Counted from the first letter of the stretch, positions 8,437 to 16,055 are shown. The stretch is DNA of 18,834 nt from CAZSAT01 sp964604675 (GCA_964604675.1 CAZSAT010000131.1:1-18834); one strand, 5' to 3'. Numbers and translations are program-made. The notes: generated by a model not told the origin, from the sequence alone.

Positions 8437-10257
8437 CTACAGCGCTCCATCGATCGCCGCCCGCACCGCCCCGGGGTCGTGGGTGCGCGAGAGGTACACG
8501 ATCACGCCCTCGCGATCGATCACGGCCTGCACCGGGTAGGGCGACGAGGCCACGCCGAGGTTGTCGGCGGCCGACCAGCTCAGGTACACGGCGCCGTCCG
8601 TGTCCATCAGCACCGGCAGGCCCACCTCGGCCTGCGAGATGAAGTGCCAGGCCGTGTCCAGGCTGTCGTTCGAGTTGATCAGCAGGCCCTGCACGTCGGC
8701 GGGGTCGTAGTGGCTGGTGATGCTCGGCTCGATGTCTGGAACCTCCAGACTGCAGACCGGTCAGTACTCGGCCCAGAACGACAGGAACACCACCTGGCCG
8801 GCGTAGTCCGAGAGGCGGTAGGCGTCGGTGCTCTTGTCGGGCCATCTGAAGCCGCTGAGCTCGAAGTCCGCGGCCTCGGCGCCGAGCAGGGTCTGGCCCC
8901 AGGTCGCCAGGACCTCGAGCTCGGGCTCGTCGGGGTCGTTGGTCGAGAGCACGATCGTGTCCTCGGCGGGCTGTCCATCGGCGGTCACCACCACCACGCC
9001 GGTCTCGCCCGGCGCGAGGGTCAGGCTGTCGGGGGCCAGGGCGTAGCCACTCCCCGTCGTCAGGCTCACCGACAGGTCCATCGCGCCGCCGTTCGCCAGG
9101 GTGAGCGCCTCGCTCGCGTCGGCCTCGGTGAAGTACACGTAGGGCGGCGCGTCGATCTCGGGTCCGGCCACGCCGGGCTCGTGGCGGAAGGTGCGGGCGT
9201 GGAACCAGTCGGCGGTGGCCACGTTCCCGCCGCTGGCGGCGATGCCGAAGGCCAGCTGTTCGGCGTCCTCGTGCCCCAGGACCAGCGGCCCGCCCTCGCC
9301 GACCCAGGCCACCTCGTAGCCCGTCCAGCTCGCGCTGTACGCGTAGTCGCCGTCCAGCGCCACCGCGTTGGTGGAGCCCTGCACGGCGTAGTGGCCGCGG
9401 TCGGTCAGGGCGTCGCCAGCCAGGTCGAACACCGCCACGCCCTCGGCGCCCAGCCCCACGAGCACGCGGGCGCCGTCGAAGGCCACGTCCCCGCCGGTGC
9501 CGGGCAGGTCCGCGCGGTCCAGCTCCACCGGTGACCCGCGGTCGCTCAGGTCCCAGAGCACCAGCGCCTCCCCCGACGCCACCACGGCCCGGTCCCCGAC
9601 CAGCCCCACGCCGCTCGCGTCGCCGTCGTCGAGGGTGAGCAGGTACTCGCCCACCTGGTCGTAGAGCCGCGCCCCCTGGCCGTGGGAGGCGAGGAGAGCG
9701 TAGCCCTCGTCGGCGGCGAGGTCTTCGTAGGCACCGCCCGGCGGCCCGGCGATCCCGCAGCTCCCCTGCACGATGTCGTCGGGATCCGACACGTCCAGGC
9801 AGTACACGGTGCTGTACCGGGTGCCGATCCACACGCGCTGGAGGCTCGGGTCGTAGGCCAGGTCGTAGCCGCGCTCGCCAGCGCGGACCCGGAGCACCTC
9901 ACCGAGCTCCATGTCGACCACGGCCCAGCCGCCCTGGCCGGTGAGGATGGCGCGGGCGTCGTCAAGTGCCAGCGCGTCCACCCCCTCGAAGAAGTGCTCG
10001 TCCTCGAGGTCGGTGTTGCTGGTCTCGACCAACACGTCGCCCAGCACCCAGTCGGGCATCGGGGTCCGCGGCGTGCCAGCGCTGCCCGAGTCGACGGGGT
10101 TGCTCGTGTCGGGCCGCTGCCCGCTGTCGGAGCGGGGGCCCGCGCTGTCGGGACCGTCCCCCGCCAGAGCCACGCAGTCCCCGTTCGCGTGCCGGCCGTA
10201 GCCGGGCATGCAGGGAACAGGGGCGGTGCAGGCCCAGAGCCACAGGGTTGCGGTCAT
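8437..10257 (-). CDS. Selenoprotein lipoprotein: beta-propeller plus C-terminal thioredoxin-fold domain with UPVC motif (Sec499)
   Basis: The gene reads as 606 residues if the TGA at 8761-8763 is decoded as selenocysteine. The N-terminus, with LWLWAC and CMPGYGRHANGDC, suggests a lipoprotein signal and a small Cys-rich segment; the lipobox is imperfect and the n-region lacks Lys/Arg. A Ser/Asp/Pro linker (about 30-68) follows. Residues about 80-360 have LVIVD/propeller-like strands (VWIGTRYSTVYCLDVSDPDD, ALVLWDLSDRGSPVELDRAD, GVAVFDLAGDALTDRGHYAV). Residues about 365-450 resemble an ASH/DUF1573 beta-sandwich (LTLAPGETGVVVV, STNDPDEPELEV). The redoxin domain follows: GAEAADFELSG, then VVFLSFWAEY-U-PVC. 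Downstream of the TGA the same frame continues the fold: VQGLLINSND, LPVLMDTDG, and PYPVQAVIDREGVIV with a likely cis-Pro575. It ends with TAG at 8437. It probably acts outside the cytoplasm as a thiol redox protein; the substrate is unknown. A TGC-to-TGA mutation or sequencing error is the main alternative. Confidence 0.82.
8725..8759 (-). promoter_or_regulatory. Candidate bacterial SECIS hairpin following the in-frame UGA
   Basis: Right after the TGA (8763-8761), the - strand reads into the perfect hairpin GTCTGGA-GGT-TCCAGAC at 8750-8734. This is a 7-bp stem; opening the closing A-U pair gives an AGGUU loop. The loop GG lies 18-19 nt after the UGA. Bacterial SECIS elements sit directly downstream of UGA, carry G residues at the top of the loop, and are bound by SelB. 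An interrupted lower stem can be drawn over 8759-8725 (CGG at its base with CCG) with a bulged U, but it is weak and was not folded computationally. The codons inside the hairpin (AGT, GTT, CCA) have A/T third bases, unlike the surrounding sequence, as expected if RNA structure is selected. Confidence 0.72.
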
Positions 10258-10305
10258 GGGAGGGTGGATGCCGGAAGCACGGGTCGCGTCGCAAGGCGAA
10301 GCGAT

Positions 10306-10324
10306 CGTCCAGGACTCCTGGACG
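10306..10324. promoter_or_regulatory. Inverted repeat, candidate operator 1 upstream of the selenoprotein gene
   Basis: CGTCCAGG-ACT-CCTGGACG is a perfect 8-bp inverted repeat whose near edge is 49 bp from the selenoprotein ATG (10257). It shares the half-site CGTCCAG with the larger palindrome beside it, and the two centres are about 33.5 bp apart, close to three helical turns. Paired dyads of this kind are typical of dimeric repressor or activator sites. No regulator gene is visible in the window to assign to it. A structured RNA leader is an alternative. Confidence 0.5.
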
Positions 10325-10329
10325 GTCGG

Positions 10330-10367
10330 CCTGTCGCATCGTCCAGTTTCCTGGACGATACGACAGG
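10330..10367. promoter_or_regulatory. 38-bp near-perfect palindrome, candidate operator 2 or terminator
   Basis: Left arm CCTGTCG-C-ATCGTCCAG (10330-10346), loop TTTC (10347-10350) and right arm CTGGACGAT-A-CGACAGG (10351-10367) form 17-base arms with a single mismatch. The inner part repeats the CGTCCAG half-site of the dyad at 10306-10324. It lies between the small gene ending at 10429 and the selenoprotein gene, both on the - strand. As RNA it would make a very stable hairpin without a clear U-tract, so it could be a terminator. The shared half-site with its neighbour favours protein binding. Confidence 0.55.
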
Positions 10368-10428
10368 TGTGTTTCCGCGAAGTCGATCGAGGAGGCCTGC
10401 CGCGAGGGCATGCCGGAGCCGCTCATGC

Positions 10429-10638
10429 TCAGCCGGGTCGCCGGCACACCCAGGTGCCCAGATCCGCCCGGTAGGGCTGCCCCACCACGAAGATGCCCGG
10501 GTCGTCGCAGGTGGCGCAGGTCTCGAGCCGCTTGGTCTCCGCCCCCACGTAGAAGGTCGGGGGCGCCAGCACTCTGCCGAGACCCCCGCCACAGACGGCC
10601 TCTCTCTGGAGGAGCGCGCCCTTAAGGTCGGGCGCCAC
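10429..10638 (-). CDS. Small hypothetical Cys-containing protein
   Basis: If the GTG at 10638 is used, the product is 69 residues and starts five bases past the toxin stop; the start is uncertain and a later one is possible. The C-terminal part, TFYVGAETKRLETCATC then DDPGIFVVGQPYRADLGTWVC, has a CxxC plus a third cysteine, suggesting a small metal-binding or disulfide-bearing fold. I do not recognise a family. Third codon positions are almost all G or C through this stretch, like true genes nearby, which supports coding. It is in line with the antitoxin and toxin genes on the same strand and could be co-transcribed. Confidence 0.4.
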   Translation of the reverse strand: MAPDLKGALLQREAVCGGGLGRVLAPPTFYVGAETKRLETCATCDDPGIFVVGQPYRADLGTWVCRRPG

Positions 10639-10642
10639 GATG

Positions 10643-10949
10643 TCAGTCCGGTGGTCGGCGAGCGACCCAGTACCCGGGGCGCCGCCGGGCATGGGCCACC
10701 GCCATGACGGTGACATGTTCTCCACGCGCCTCGAAGAACACCACGTACGGGAAGCGCCGGAGCACGGCGCGCCGCCAGGGGCTCGTCCAGACGGGAGACC
10801 GCTCGGCGGCGTCGCCGATCTCGAGCACCACCCGGTCGACCGCCGCAAACGAACTCCAGGCCAAGACCCGGGCGTCGCGCCTCGTACCAGACGGCGGCTT
10901 CCTCGATCTCCGTCTCTGCATCGACGTGTACGACGACTGCGCGCGTCAC
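10643..10949 (-). pseudogene. RelE/ParE-type toxin, frameshifted
   Basis: Two halves of one toxin lie in different frames. The first half starts at GTG 10949, overlapping the antitoxin stop (GTGA), and gives AVVVHVDAETEIEEAAVWYE then ARRPGLGLEFV. The second half gives AAVDRVVLEIGDAAERSPVW, then RRAVLRRFPYVVFF and VTVMAVAHARRRPGYWVAR. Joined, they form a normal 101-residue RelE/ParE protein with the AxxWYExxxPGLG, RRFPY and AHxxRxPxYW signatures of the family. Removing one base from the short A run at 10847-10849 (+ strand) restores the frame exactly between LEFV and AAVDR. In an intact module this would be a ribosome-dependent RNase or gyrase inhibitor. Either the gene is dead in this strain or the base is an assembly error. 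Confidence 0.8.
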
Positions 10950-11173
10950 GACCCGCCGAGGCGACGCAGGATCCGCGAGCGCACTTCGGACCAGGGCCGC
11001 GCGCCCTCGGTGCCCTGGGCCTGGCGCCGAGCGAGCTCGTCCAGCCAGGCACGCTCCCACTCCTCATCTGCCGGTCCCTCGACGCTGTCGATCAACTCTG
11101 CGGCCAGAGCCAGCCGCTCCTCCTCGGGGAGGCCGAGCGCTCGGGTGGCAACCTCATGGGCAGAACGACTCAT
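10946..11173 (-). CDS. Addiction-module antitoxin (putative addiction module component family)
   Basis: From ATG 11173 the product is 75 residues: MSRSAHEVATRALGLPEEER, then LALAAELIDSVEGPADEEWE, ending in SEVRSRILRRLGGS. The 'LPxxERxxLAxxLIxSxxxxxxxxxxxxW...R' pattern is that of short antitoxins of the addiction-module component family that pair with RelE/ParE toxins. An in-frame ATG-ATG lies 18-21 bases further upstream (to 11194). I prefer 11173 because it gives the usual N-terminus, though neither start has a clear Shine-Dalgarno sequence. The stop overlaps the toxin start by four bases, the usual arrangement for such pairs. Since the toxin is frameshifted, the antitoxin may be a free-standing remnant. 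Confidence 0.78.
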   Translation of the reverse strand: MSRSAHEVATRALGLPEEERLALAAELIDSVEGPADEEWERAWLDELARRQAQGTEGARPWSEVRSRILRRLGGS

Positions 11174-11350
11174 CACGCCAGCGTAGCGCATCACCGGCCC
11201 ATCCGCTCACCTCGTGAGACTCGGTCGGCTGGAGCCGGCACGGCCCGGTCTCGGTGTTCCGGAACCCCTTGTGCCGACTCGCCAAGGATGGGAGGCTGGA
11301 GGCAGCCACGAGCCACGACGACGACGGCATCTCGGACTCTGGGAGGGACG

Positions 11351-12593
11351 ATGAACGCTCGACATCTCGCCATCTTGGCACGCTTCTTGACGGGGGGCCG
11401 CCCTCGGGCTGACCGCCCCTGATGCCCGCGCAGCCTGCGTGGACAACGACGACGACGGTTACGACACCGGCACCGACACCGGCTGTGTCGCGCTGGACTG
11501 CAACGACGACCTCGCCAAGAACGGCGACTTCGTGAACCCGGCGATGCCGGAGTACCTCTCGACCGACGACGACGACGACTGCGACGGCTACCTCGAGCTG
11601 TACCAGCTGCTCGAGGCCGGCATGAGCACAGGCGCATGGTGGGACAGCTACCGCACCACGTGGCCCGGCGACACCGCCCGGCTGGCCCCCACCCCCGCCG
11701 ACGGGGCCTGGATCGAGCTGAAGAGCGGCTTCGCCTGGTCGCGCGGTGAGCTCCACGTCGCGGTCGGTGTCAAGGAGCAGGTCTACGGCGCGACGGAGGC
11801 TCCGATCTGCACCGTCAGCGTCGACACCGACGTGGGCGGCACCGATCACGCCACCTTCGACCTCGACGACGGCGCCGCCAACGGCTGGCAGTGGAACCTG
11901 GCGCTCGACGGCCTGCTGCCGCCCTTCTCGGTCGACCGCCTCGAGATCGAGTGCGAGGTCGCTGCCGGCCCCGCCGGTGTCGGAACGCCGCTGATCGACT
12001 ACGTCAGCGTGCTCAACGGCGACTACCAGTGGCCCTACCCCTCCGACCAGCAGCTCGACTTCGACGAGGCTGGCTTTCCCGGCGGCGGCTACGGTGGCTC
12101 GGTGGTCGGCACCACCCTCGGCGAAGGCGACGTCCACGGCCTGACCACCGCACCGTGGGCCCCGGACACCGTCTTCGCCTGGGGCAGCGCCACCGGCCCC
12201 GACGCCCTCTGCGAGATCGCCGTCGGCGGCGCCTCCACGACCTGGGACCCGCTGGCGAAGACCGACACCAAGAAGCGCCTCGTCAAGCGCGTCGAGCCCC
12301 ACCCCCACCTCGCCGAGACGCTGTTGGTGGGTGTCGCGGTCCAGAATGCGACGACCTCTACAGTGTGGGGTCCACCTCAGCTCTACCAGGCGGCCTGGCG
12401 GCTGGGTGGGTTCAGCGGCCTCGTCCGACCCGACTGGCGCAAGTTCCCCGACATCGGGCTCTCGAACCAGAACGTCAACGGCATCGCCTTCGACGTCGAT
12501 GAGAGCGCCGAGCCGTACAGCGTCGAGCGCATCTGGGTCTCGACCGCCGGCAGCGGCGTCTACGACAGGGCCAGGACCTGGCCGAACCCGTGA
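11351..12593 (+). pseudogene. Secreted protein of unknown function, frameshifted within its signal peptide
   Basis: A strong Shine-Dalgarno (GGGAGGG) precedes ATG 11351, which starts MNARHLAILARFLTG and then stops at 11422. One frame over, GAALGLTAPDARAAC leads into VDNDDDGYDTGTDTGC and a 384-residue open frame. Dropping one G from the run at 11392-11397 fuses them into a normal signal peptide with cleavage near ARA-AC and a mature protein of about 380 residues. The mature part begins with an Asp-rich Ca-binding-like segment (CNDDLAKNGD, STDDDDDCDGY) and ends with repeat-like VNGIAFDVDES and ERIWVSTAGSGVYD, reminiscent of BNR/YCF48-type propellers. I do not recognise a precise family. Its TGA overlaps the GTG of the next gene (GTGA at 12590-12593). 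Alternatives are a GTG start at 11439 without a signal, or phase variation at the G run. Confidence 0.65.
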
Positions 12594-14464
12594 CGCTCCT
12601 CGTCCTGCTCGCCTGCAGCGACAGCAAGTCGCCCTCCGACACCGTGCCTGCGGCGGACGACACCGATGTTCCTGCACCCGACGACACCGCCATCGACCCG
12701 GATCCGGACGGCGACGGCGACGGCTGGCCGGCGTCCGAGGACTGCGACGACGACAACGCCAACGCCTGGCCCGGCGCCCACGAGGTCTGGTACGACGGCG
12801 AGGACTGGGACTGCGCCGGCGACGACGACTACGACGCCGACGCCGATGGCCATCGGCACGAAGACTACGAGGGCGACGACTGCGACGACCAGGACCCGGA
12901 GGTGAACCCGAGCGCCGCCGACCCGGCGTGCGACGGCCTCGACCAGGACTGCGACGGCGGCGACGATGACGACCAGGACGGCGACGGCGAAGCCACGGAG
13001 GCCTGCGGTGGTGGCGACTGCGACGACGAGGACGCCTGGATCGGACCTCACATGGCGGAGAGCTGCGACGAGGTCGATCGGAACTGCGATGGCGAGACGC
13101 TCGAGGAGGGGGTCTGTGGCGACCCTCAGGATGCGCTCGCGCTGGCCTCACTCACAGTCGTGGGCGACGTCGATGGCTCCGAGGGGGCGTTCGAGTACTT
13201 CACGGTCTTCAGTGGTGACCTGGACCTCAATGGCCACGACGAACTGTACACTCACTGCGCGTGGTGTGAGACCTCCGATGGGTCGATGGGCTGGCAGTAC
13301 TACCTGTTCGAGGGGCCGCTCGAGGGGCGGGACATCCCCCACACCGAAGTGACACAGGTCGCCGTCGAGGACGGTGGATGGGAGCAAGACGAACTCCAAT
13401 ATCCAGACGGCGGGGTGGGCGACTTCGACGGAGACGGCCTGTCCGACCTGGTTGTAGCTGCCGGTTGCAACATGTGGTCCAGTGGAGCAGTCTACCTCGC
13501 CACCGGACCCGCGTCGGATTGGGGGACAAGGCTCTCGCTGTCTGATAGCGCTGCATTCCAGTGGTTCTCGCAGGAGGGTGTGACGGGCCTCGGTGCGCGG
13601 GTGGCCGCCACGGGCGATCTCGATGCAGATGGCCTTGACGACTTCGCCATCCAAGGCGGCGTCGAGGGCTCGACAGCTGTCGACTACAACCTGTGGGTGT
13701 TCCTGGGGCGTGGCACCACGGGCGCATCGACGGAGTTGGTCGTTGGCGATGAGGTGGCCATCGACCTGCCAGGAACGACCACCAGCTACGCCTCGACCGA
13801 CCTGGACGGAGACGGATTCGTCGACCTCTTCGTGCGCGGCGAGGACCTCTGGATCGTCTCGGGCCCCGACCTCGCGACGGGCGACGGAGCGGGCATCAAC
13901 GACCTCGCCTGGCAGACCTGGACCGACCCGCCCGACTGCCTCGCCGTCCTCGGAGACTGGAACGGCGACGGCTACCCCGACTGGCTGGGCGGCGACGACG
14001 ACGCCGACGACTGGGCGGATGAGGGGGGCGTGCTCCACTTCGTGGCGGGCTCGGGCGACACCGAGTCGATGTCGCTCTCCCAGGACGCCACCGGCCATGC
14101 CTACGGCTACGCGGAGCAGGAGCTGGGTGGCATGTGCCTGCCAGCAGATCTCGACGGGACGGGCGAAGACGAGGCCGTCGTCCTGGGACGCTCGACCGAT
14201 AGCGACACCACGTTCGCGCACTTCGTCGTCCGCTCCGACCTCGGACTCCCCGAGGGCACCGCCAGCTTCGAGGGCGATCTCGAGTACGTCCTCTCGGCCG
14301 ACTACACGCTCTACGGTCGCGAGCTCGCAAGCGGAGACTGGAACGGCGACGGATTCGAGGATCTGGTGGTGCCGAACTACCAGTGGAGCCAGGTCGATGG
14401 CCCCGGCGGCTTCGCGATCCTTCCGGGCTGGGACATCCCCTGGGACGACCCGGAGTACTGGTAG
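12590..14464 (+). CDS. Lipoprotein with MopE-like Cys/Asp motifs and FG-GAP repeats
   Basis: A 624-residue protein starting at GTG 12590, overlapping the previous stop by four bases. MTLLVLLAC is a compact lipobox signal (LLAC, lipid Cys9). After an Asp/Thr/Pro linker come three MopE-like repeats at about residues 50-175: DCDDDNANAWPG, DCDDQDPEVNPS with CDGLDQDCDGG, and DCDDEDAWIGPH with CDEVDRNCDG. This motif is common in myxobacterial surface proteins and is proposed to bind metal. The rest is an integrin-like FG-GAP propeller with Ca-binding DxDxDG loops near residues 276 (GDFDGDGLSD), 340 (GDLDADGLDD), 400 (DLDGDGFVD), 453 (GDWNGDGYPD), 517 (degenerate) and 580 (GDWNGDGFED). The role is probably at the cell surface, in binding or adhesion. 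Codons around 13140-13780 use more A/T third bases than the rest. Confidence 0.88.
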   Translation: MTLLVLLACSDSKSPSDTVPAADDTDVPAPDDTAIDPDPDGDGDGWPASEDCDDDNANAWPGAHEVWYDGEDWDCAGDDDYDADADGHRHEDYEGDDCDDQDPEVNPSAADPACDGLDQDCDGGDDDDQDGDGEATEACGGGDCDDEDAWIGPHMAESCDEVDRNCDGETLEEGVCGDPQDALALASLTVVGDVDGSEGAFEYFTVFSGDLDLNGHDELYTHCAWCETSDGSMGWQYYLFEGPLEGRDIPHTEVTQVAVEDGGWEQDELQYPDGGVGDFDGDGLSDLVVAAGCNMWSSGAVYLATGPASDWGTRLSLSDSAAFQWFSQEGVTGLGARVAATGDLDADGLDDFAIQGGVEGSTAVDYNLWVFLGRGTTGASTELVVGDEVAIDLPGTTTSYASTDLDGDGFVDLFVRGEDLWIVSGPDLATGDGAGINDLAWQTWTDPPDCLAVLGDWNGDGYPDWLGGDDDADDWADEGGVLHFVAGSGDTESMSLSQDATGHAYGYAEQELGGMCLPADLDGTGEDEAVVLGRSTDSDTTFAHFVVRSDLGLPEGTASFEGDLEYVLSADYTLYGRELASGDWNGDGFEDLVVPNYQWSQVDGPGGFAILPGWDIPWDDPEYW

Positions 14465-14501
14465 CGGCAGGCGTGTGGCCCACGATCCGGACCTCCGAAC
14501 C

Positions 14502-15947
14502 CTACCCCTCCACCGCGCACCCGCTCTCGTCGCAGGTGAAGCTCGCGCTCGACCCGACGGTGAAGCTCTCGCCGCCGCCGAGGGCGTCGACGTAGACGTC
14601 GTCGGGGCTGTTGTCGGTCTTGCCGTCGCCACCGTCGCACCCGCTGCAGCTCATGCTGCTGCCGTCCAGGAACAGTCCGCCGCCGCTCGCCGCCGTGTTC
14701 GTCGTGAAGGTCACGCCCGTGGCGTCGACCCTGCTCCGGTCGGCCACGAAGAACGCCCCGCCCCGGTCGGCAGCCGTGTTGCTGCTCGCCGTGACGCCGT
14801 CGAGCTCGAGCTGTCCGTCTTCGATCGCCACCGCGCCGCCGTCGATCGCCTGGTTGCCGCTCAGGGTGGCGTCGAGGAGCGCCCCGTCGCCCATCACGTA
14901 CACCGCGCCTCCCTGCTCGCTCGCCACGTTGTCCCGGATCACGCCACCGGTCCACGTGCCCTCGTCGAAGATCAAGAGCCCGCCCCCGACCGTGGCCGCG
15001 TTGCCCTCCACCACCGTGCTCGCGTCGGTCACGACCTCCCAGTACCAGGCGCTGGCACCGCCCCCGTAAGCGGCGACGTTGCCGCTGACCTCCACGCCGG
15101 TGAGGTCGGCGTGAAAGAGCACAAAGCCGCCGGCGCCCTCCGTGGCGAGGTTGTCGCGGATGACCGTGTCGATCAGCACGTCGCGGTTCGGGTAGATCCC
15201 CGTGCCCACCAGGCCGCCGCCGAAGGAGGCGGTGTTGCCCTCGATGACACAGTCCTCGAGGGTCACCCCGGCCGACTGCCCGGCGTAGACCCCGCCCCCC
15301 CAGGTGCCACCGTCGTTGTTCGTGCCGGTGCCTCCGGTGATGGTCAACCCGGTCAGGGTGGCCGCCACGTTCCGGTTCACCACCACGGTCGAGCCACTGG
15401 GGAGGGGGTCGCCCGCGTCGAGGGTGACGAGGGCCGCGTCGACGCCCTGCAGGGTGAGATCGGTGCGGATGACGACCTGCTCGGTGTAGGTGCCCTCGCA
15501 GAGGCTCACGACCGCACCAGGGGTGGCCGCGTCCACCGCCGCCTGCACGCTGGTGAACACGCTCCCATCGTCGAGGCTGACCGCTCCCTCCTCGCCGCCG
15601 TCGCAGTCCTGGTCCACCCCGTCGCAGGGCTCGTCGGCGCCGGGGTACACCCGGCCGTCGGTGTCGTCGCAGTCGGTGGCATCCGCCACGTAGCCCTTCG
15701 GCGCGCTGGCAGAACGACGCGTCGTCTGGGGGTCGCCGAAGCCGTCGGCGTCCGCGTCCGCGTACCAGACGGTCCACGATGCCGTGTCGCCCGAGTCCGA
15801 GGCGCTCGTGTCCGCGGCTCCGCTGTCGCCCTCCGTGTCGGCGGCGCTGTCGGGCGGCGCCACCTCGACCTCGGTGTCGTGAACGCGTGCGTTGGTGTCG
15901 TGGCCGCCGGGCTTGTCGGTGCAGGCGAGGGCGAGCAGAAACCACAT
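14502..15947 (-). CDS. Lipoprotein with MopE-like motif and Pmp-type parallel beta-helix
   Basis: A 481-residue product from ATG 15947, chosen because AGGGAGGT lies just upstream and MWFLLALAC is a good lipobox signal; the frame stays open much further upstream without such features. A Ser/Asp/Thr linker (about 20-58) is followed by YADADADGFGDP and DCDDTDGRVYPGADEPCDG, VDQDCDGG (about 62-118), the MopE-like motif in its most typical form. From about residue 125 (FTSVQAAVDAATPGAVVSLC, EGTYTEQVVI) it is a right-handed beta-helix. Repeats such as VIEGNTASFGGGLV, VVEGNAATVGGGLLI and NVASEQGGAVYV match the GG-A-I / N-T-A-x-x-GGG style of chlamydial-type Pmp repeats. Six Cys near the end (SCSGC, TCDESGC) may cap the helix. 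It is divergent from the PKD lipoprotein gene across 108 bp. Confidence 0.88.
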   Translation of the reverse strand: MWFLLALACTDKPGGHDTNARVHDTEVEVAPPDSAADTEGDSGAADTSASDSGDTASWTVWYADADADGFGDPQTTRRSASAPKGYVADATDCDDTDGRVYPGADEPCDGVDQDCDGGEEGAVSLDDGSVFTSVQAAVDAATPGAVVSLCEGTYTEQVVIRTDLTLQGVDAALVTLDAGDPLPSGSTVVVNRNVAATLTGLTITGGTGTNNDGGTWGGGVYAGQSAGVTLEDCVIEGNTASFGGGLVGTGIYPNRDVLIDTVIRDNLATEGAGGFVLFHADLTGVEVSGNVAAYGGGASAWYWEVVTDASTVVEGNAATVGGGLLIFDEGTWTGGVIRDNVASEQGGAVYVMGDGALLDATLSGNQAIDGGAVAIEDGQLELDGVTASSNTAADRGGAFFVADRSRVDATGVTFTTNTAASGGGLFLDGSSMSCSGCDGGDGKTDNSPDDVYVDALGGGESFTVGSSASFTCDESGCAVEG

Positions 15948-16055
15948 GGGACCTCCCTGTGGAGCGTATGGCGGCGAGCCCTGCTCCGGCGAACTCCAGA
16001 GGCACGACGACGGTCGGCATTGCCTTCGGACCACGCATCGGGTCAAGGTGGGGCC

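Noticed and set aside
8437..8694. A separate 85-residue redoxin fragment gene starting at ATG 8694
   Set aside because: It starts inside the thioredoxin fold, lacks the catalytic motif, and is in the same frame as the upstream gene with only the single TGA between; read-through explains both pieces.
11439..12593. Intact gene starting at GTG 11439
   Set aside because: No ribosome site or signal peptide there, while the frame upstream of it encodes the second half of a signal peptide and a frameshifted start with a good ribosome site is at 11351. Kept as an alternative.
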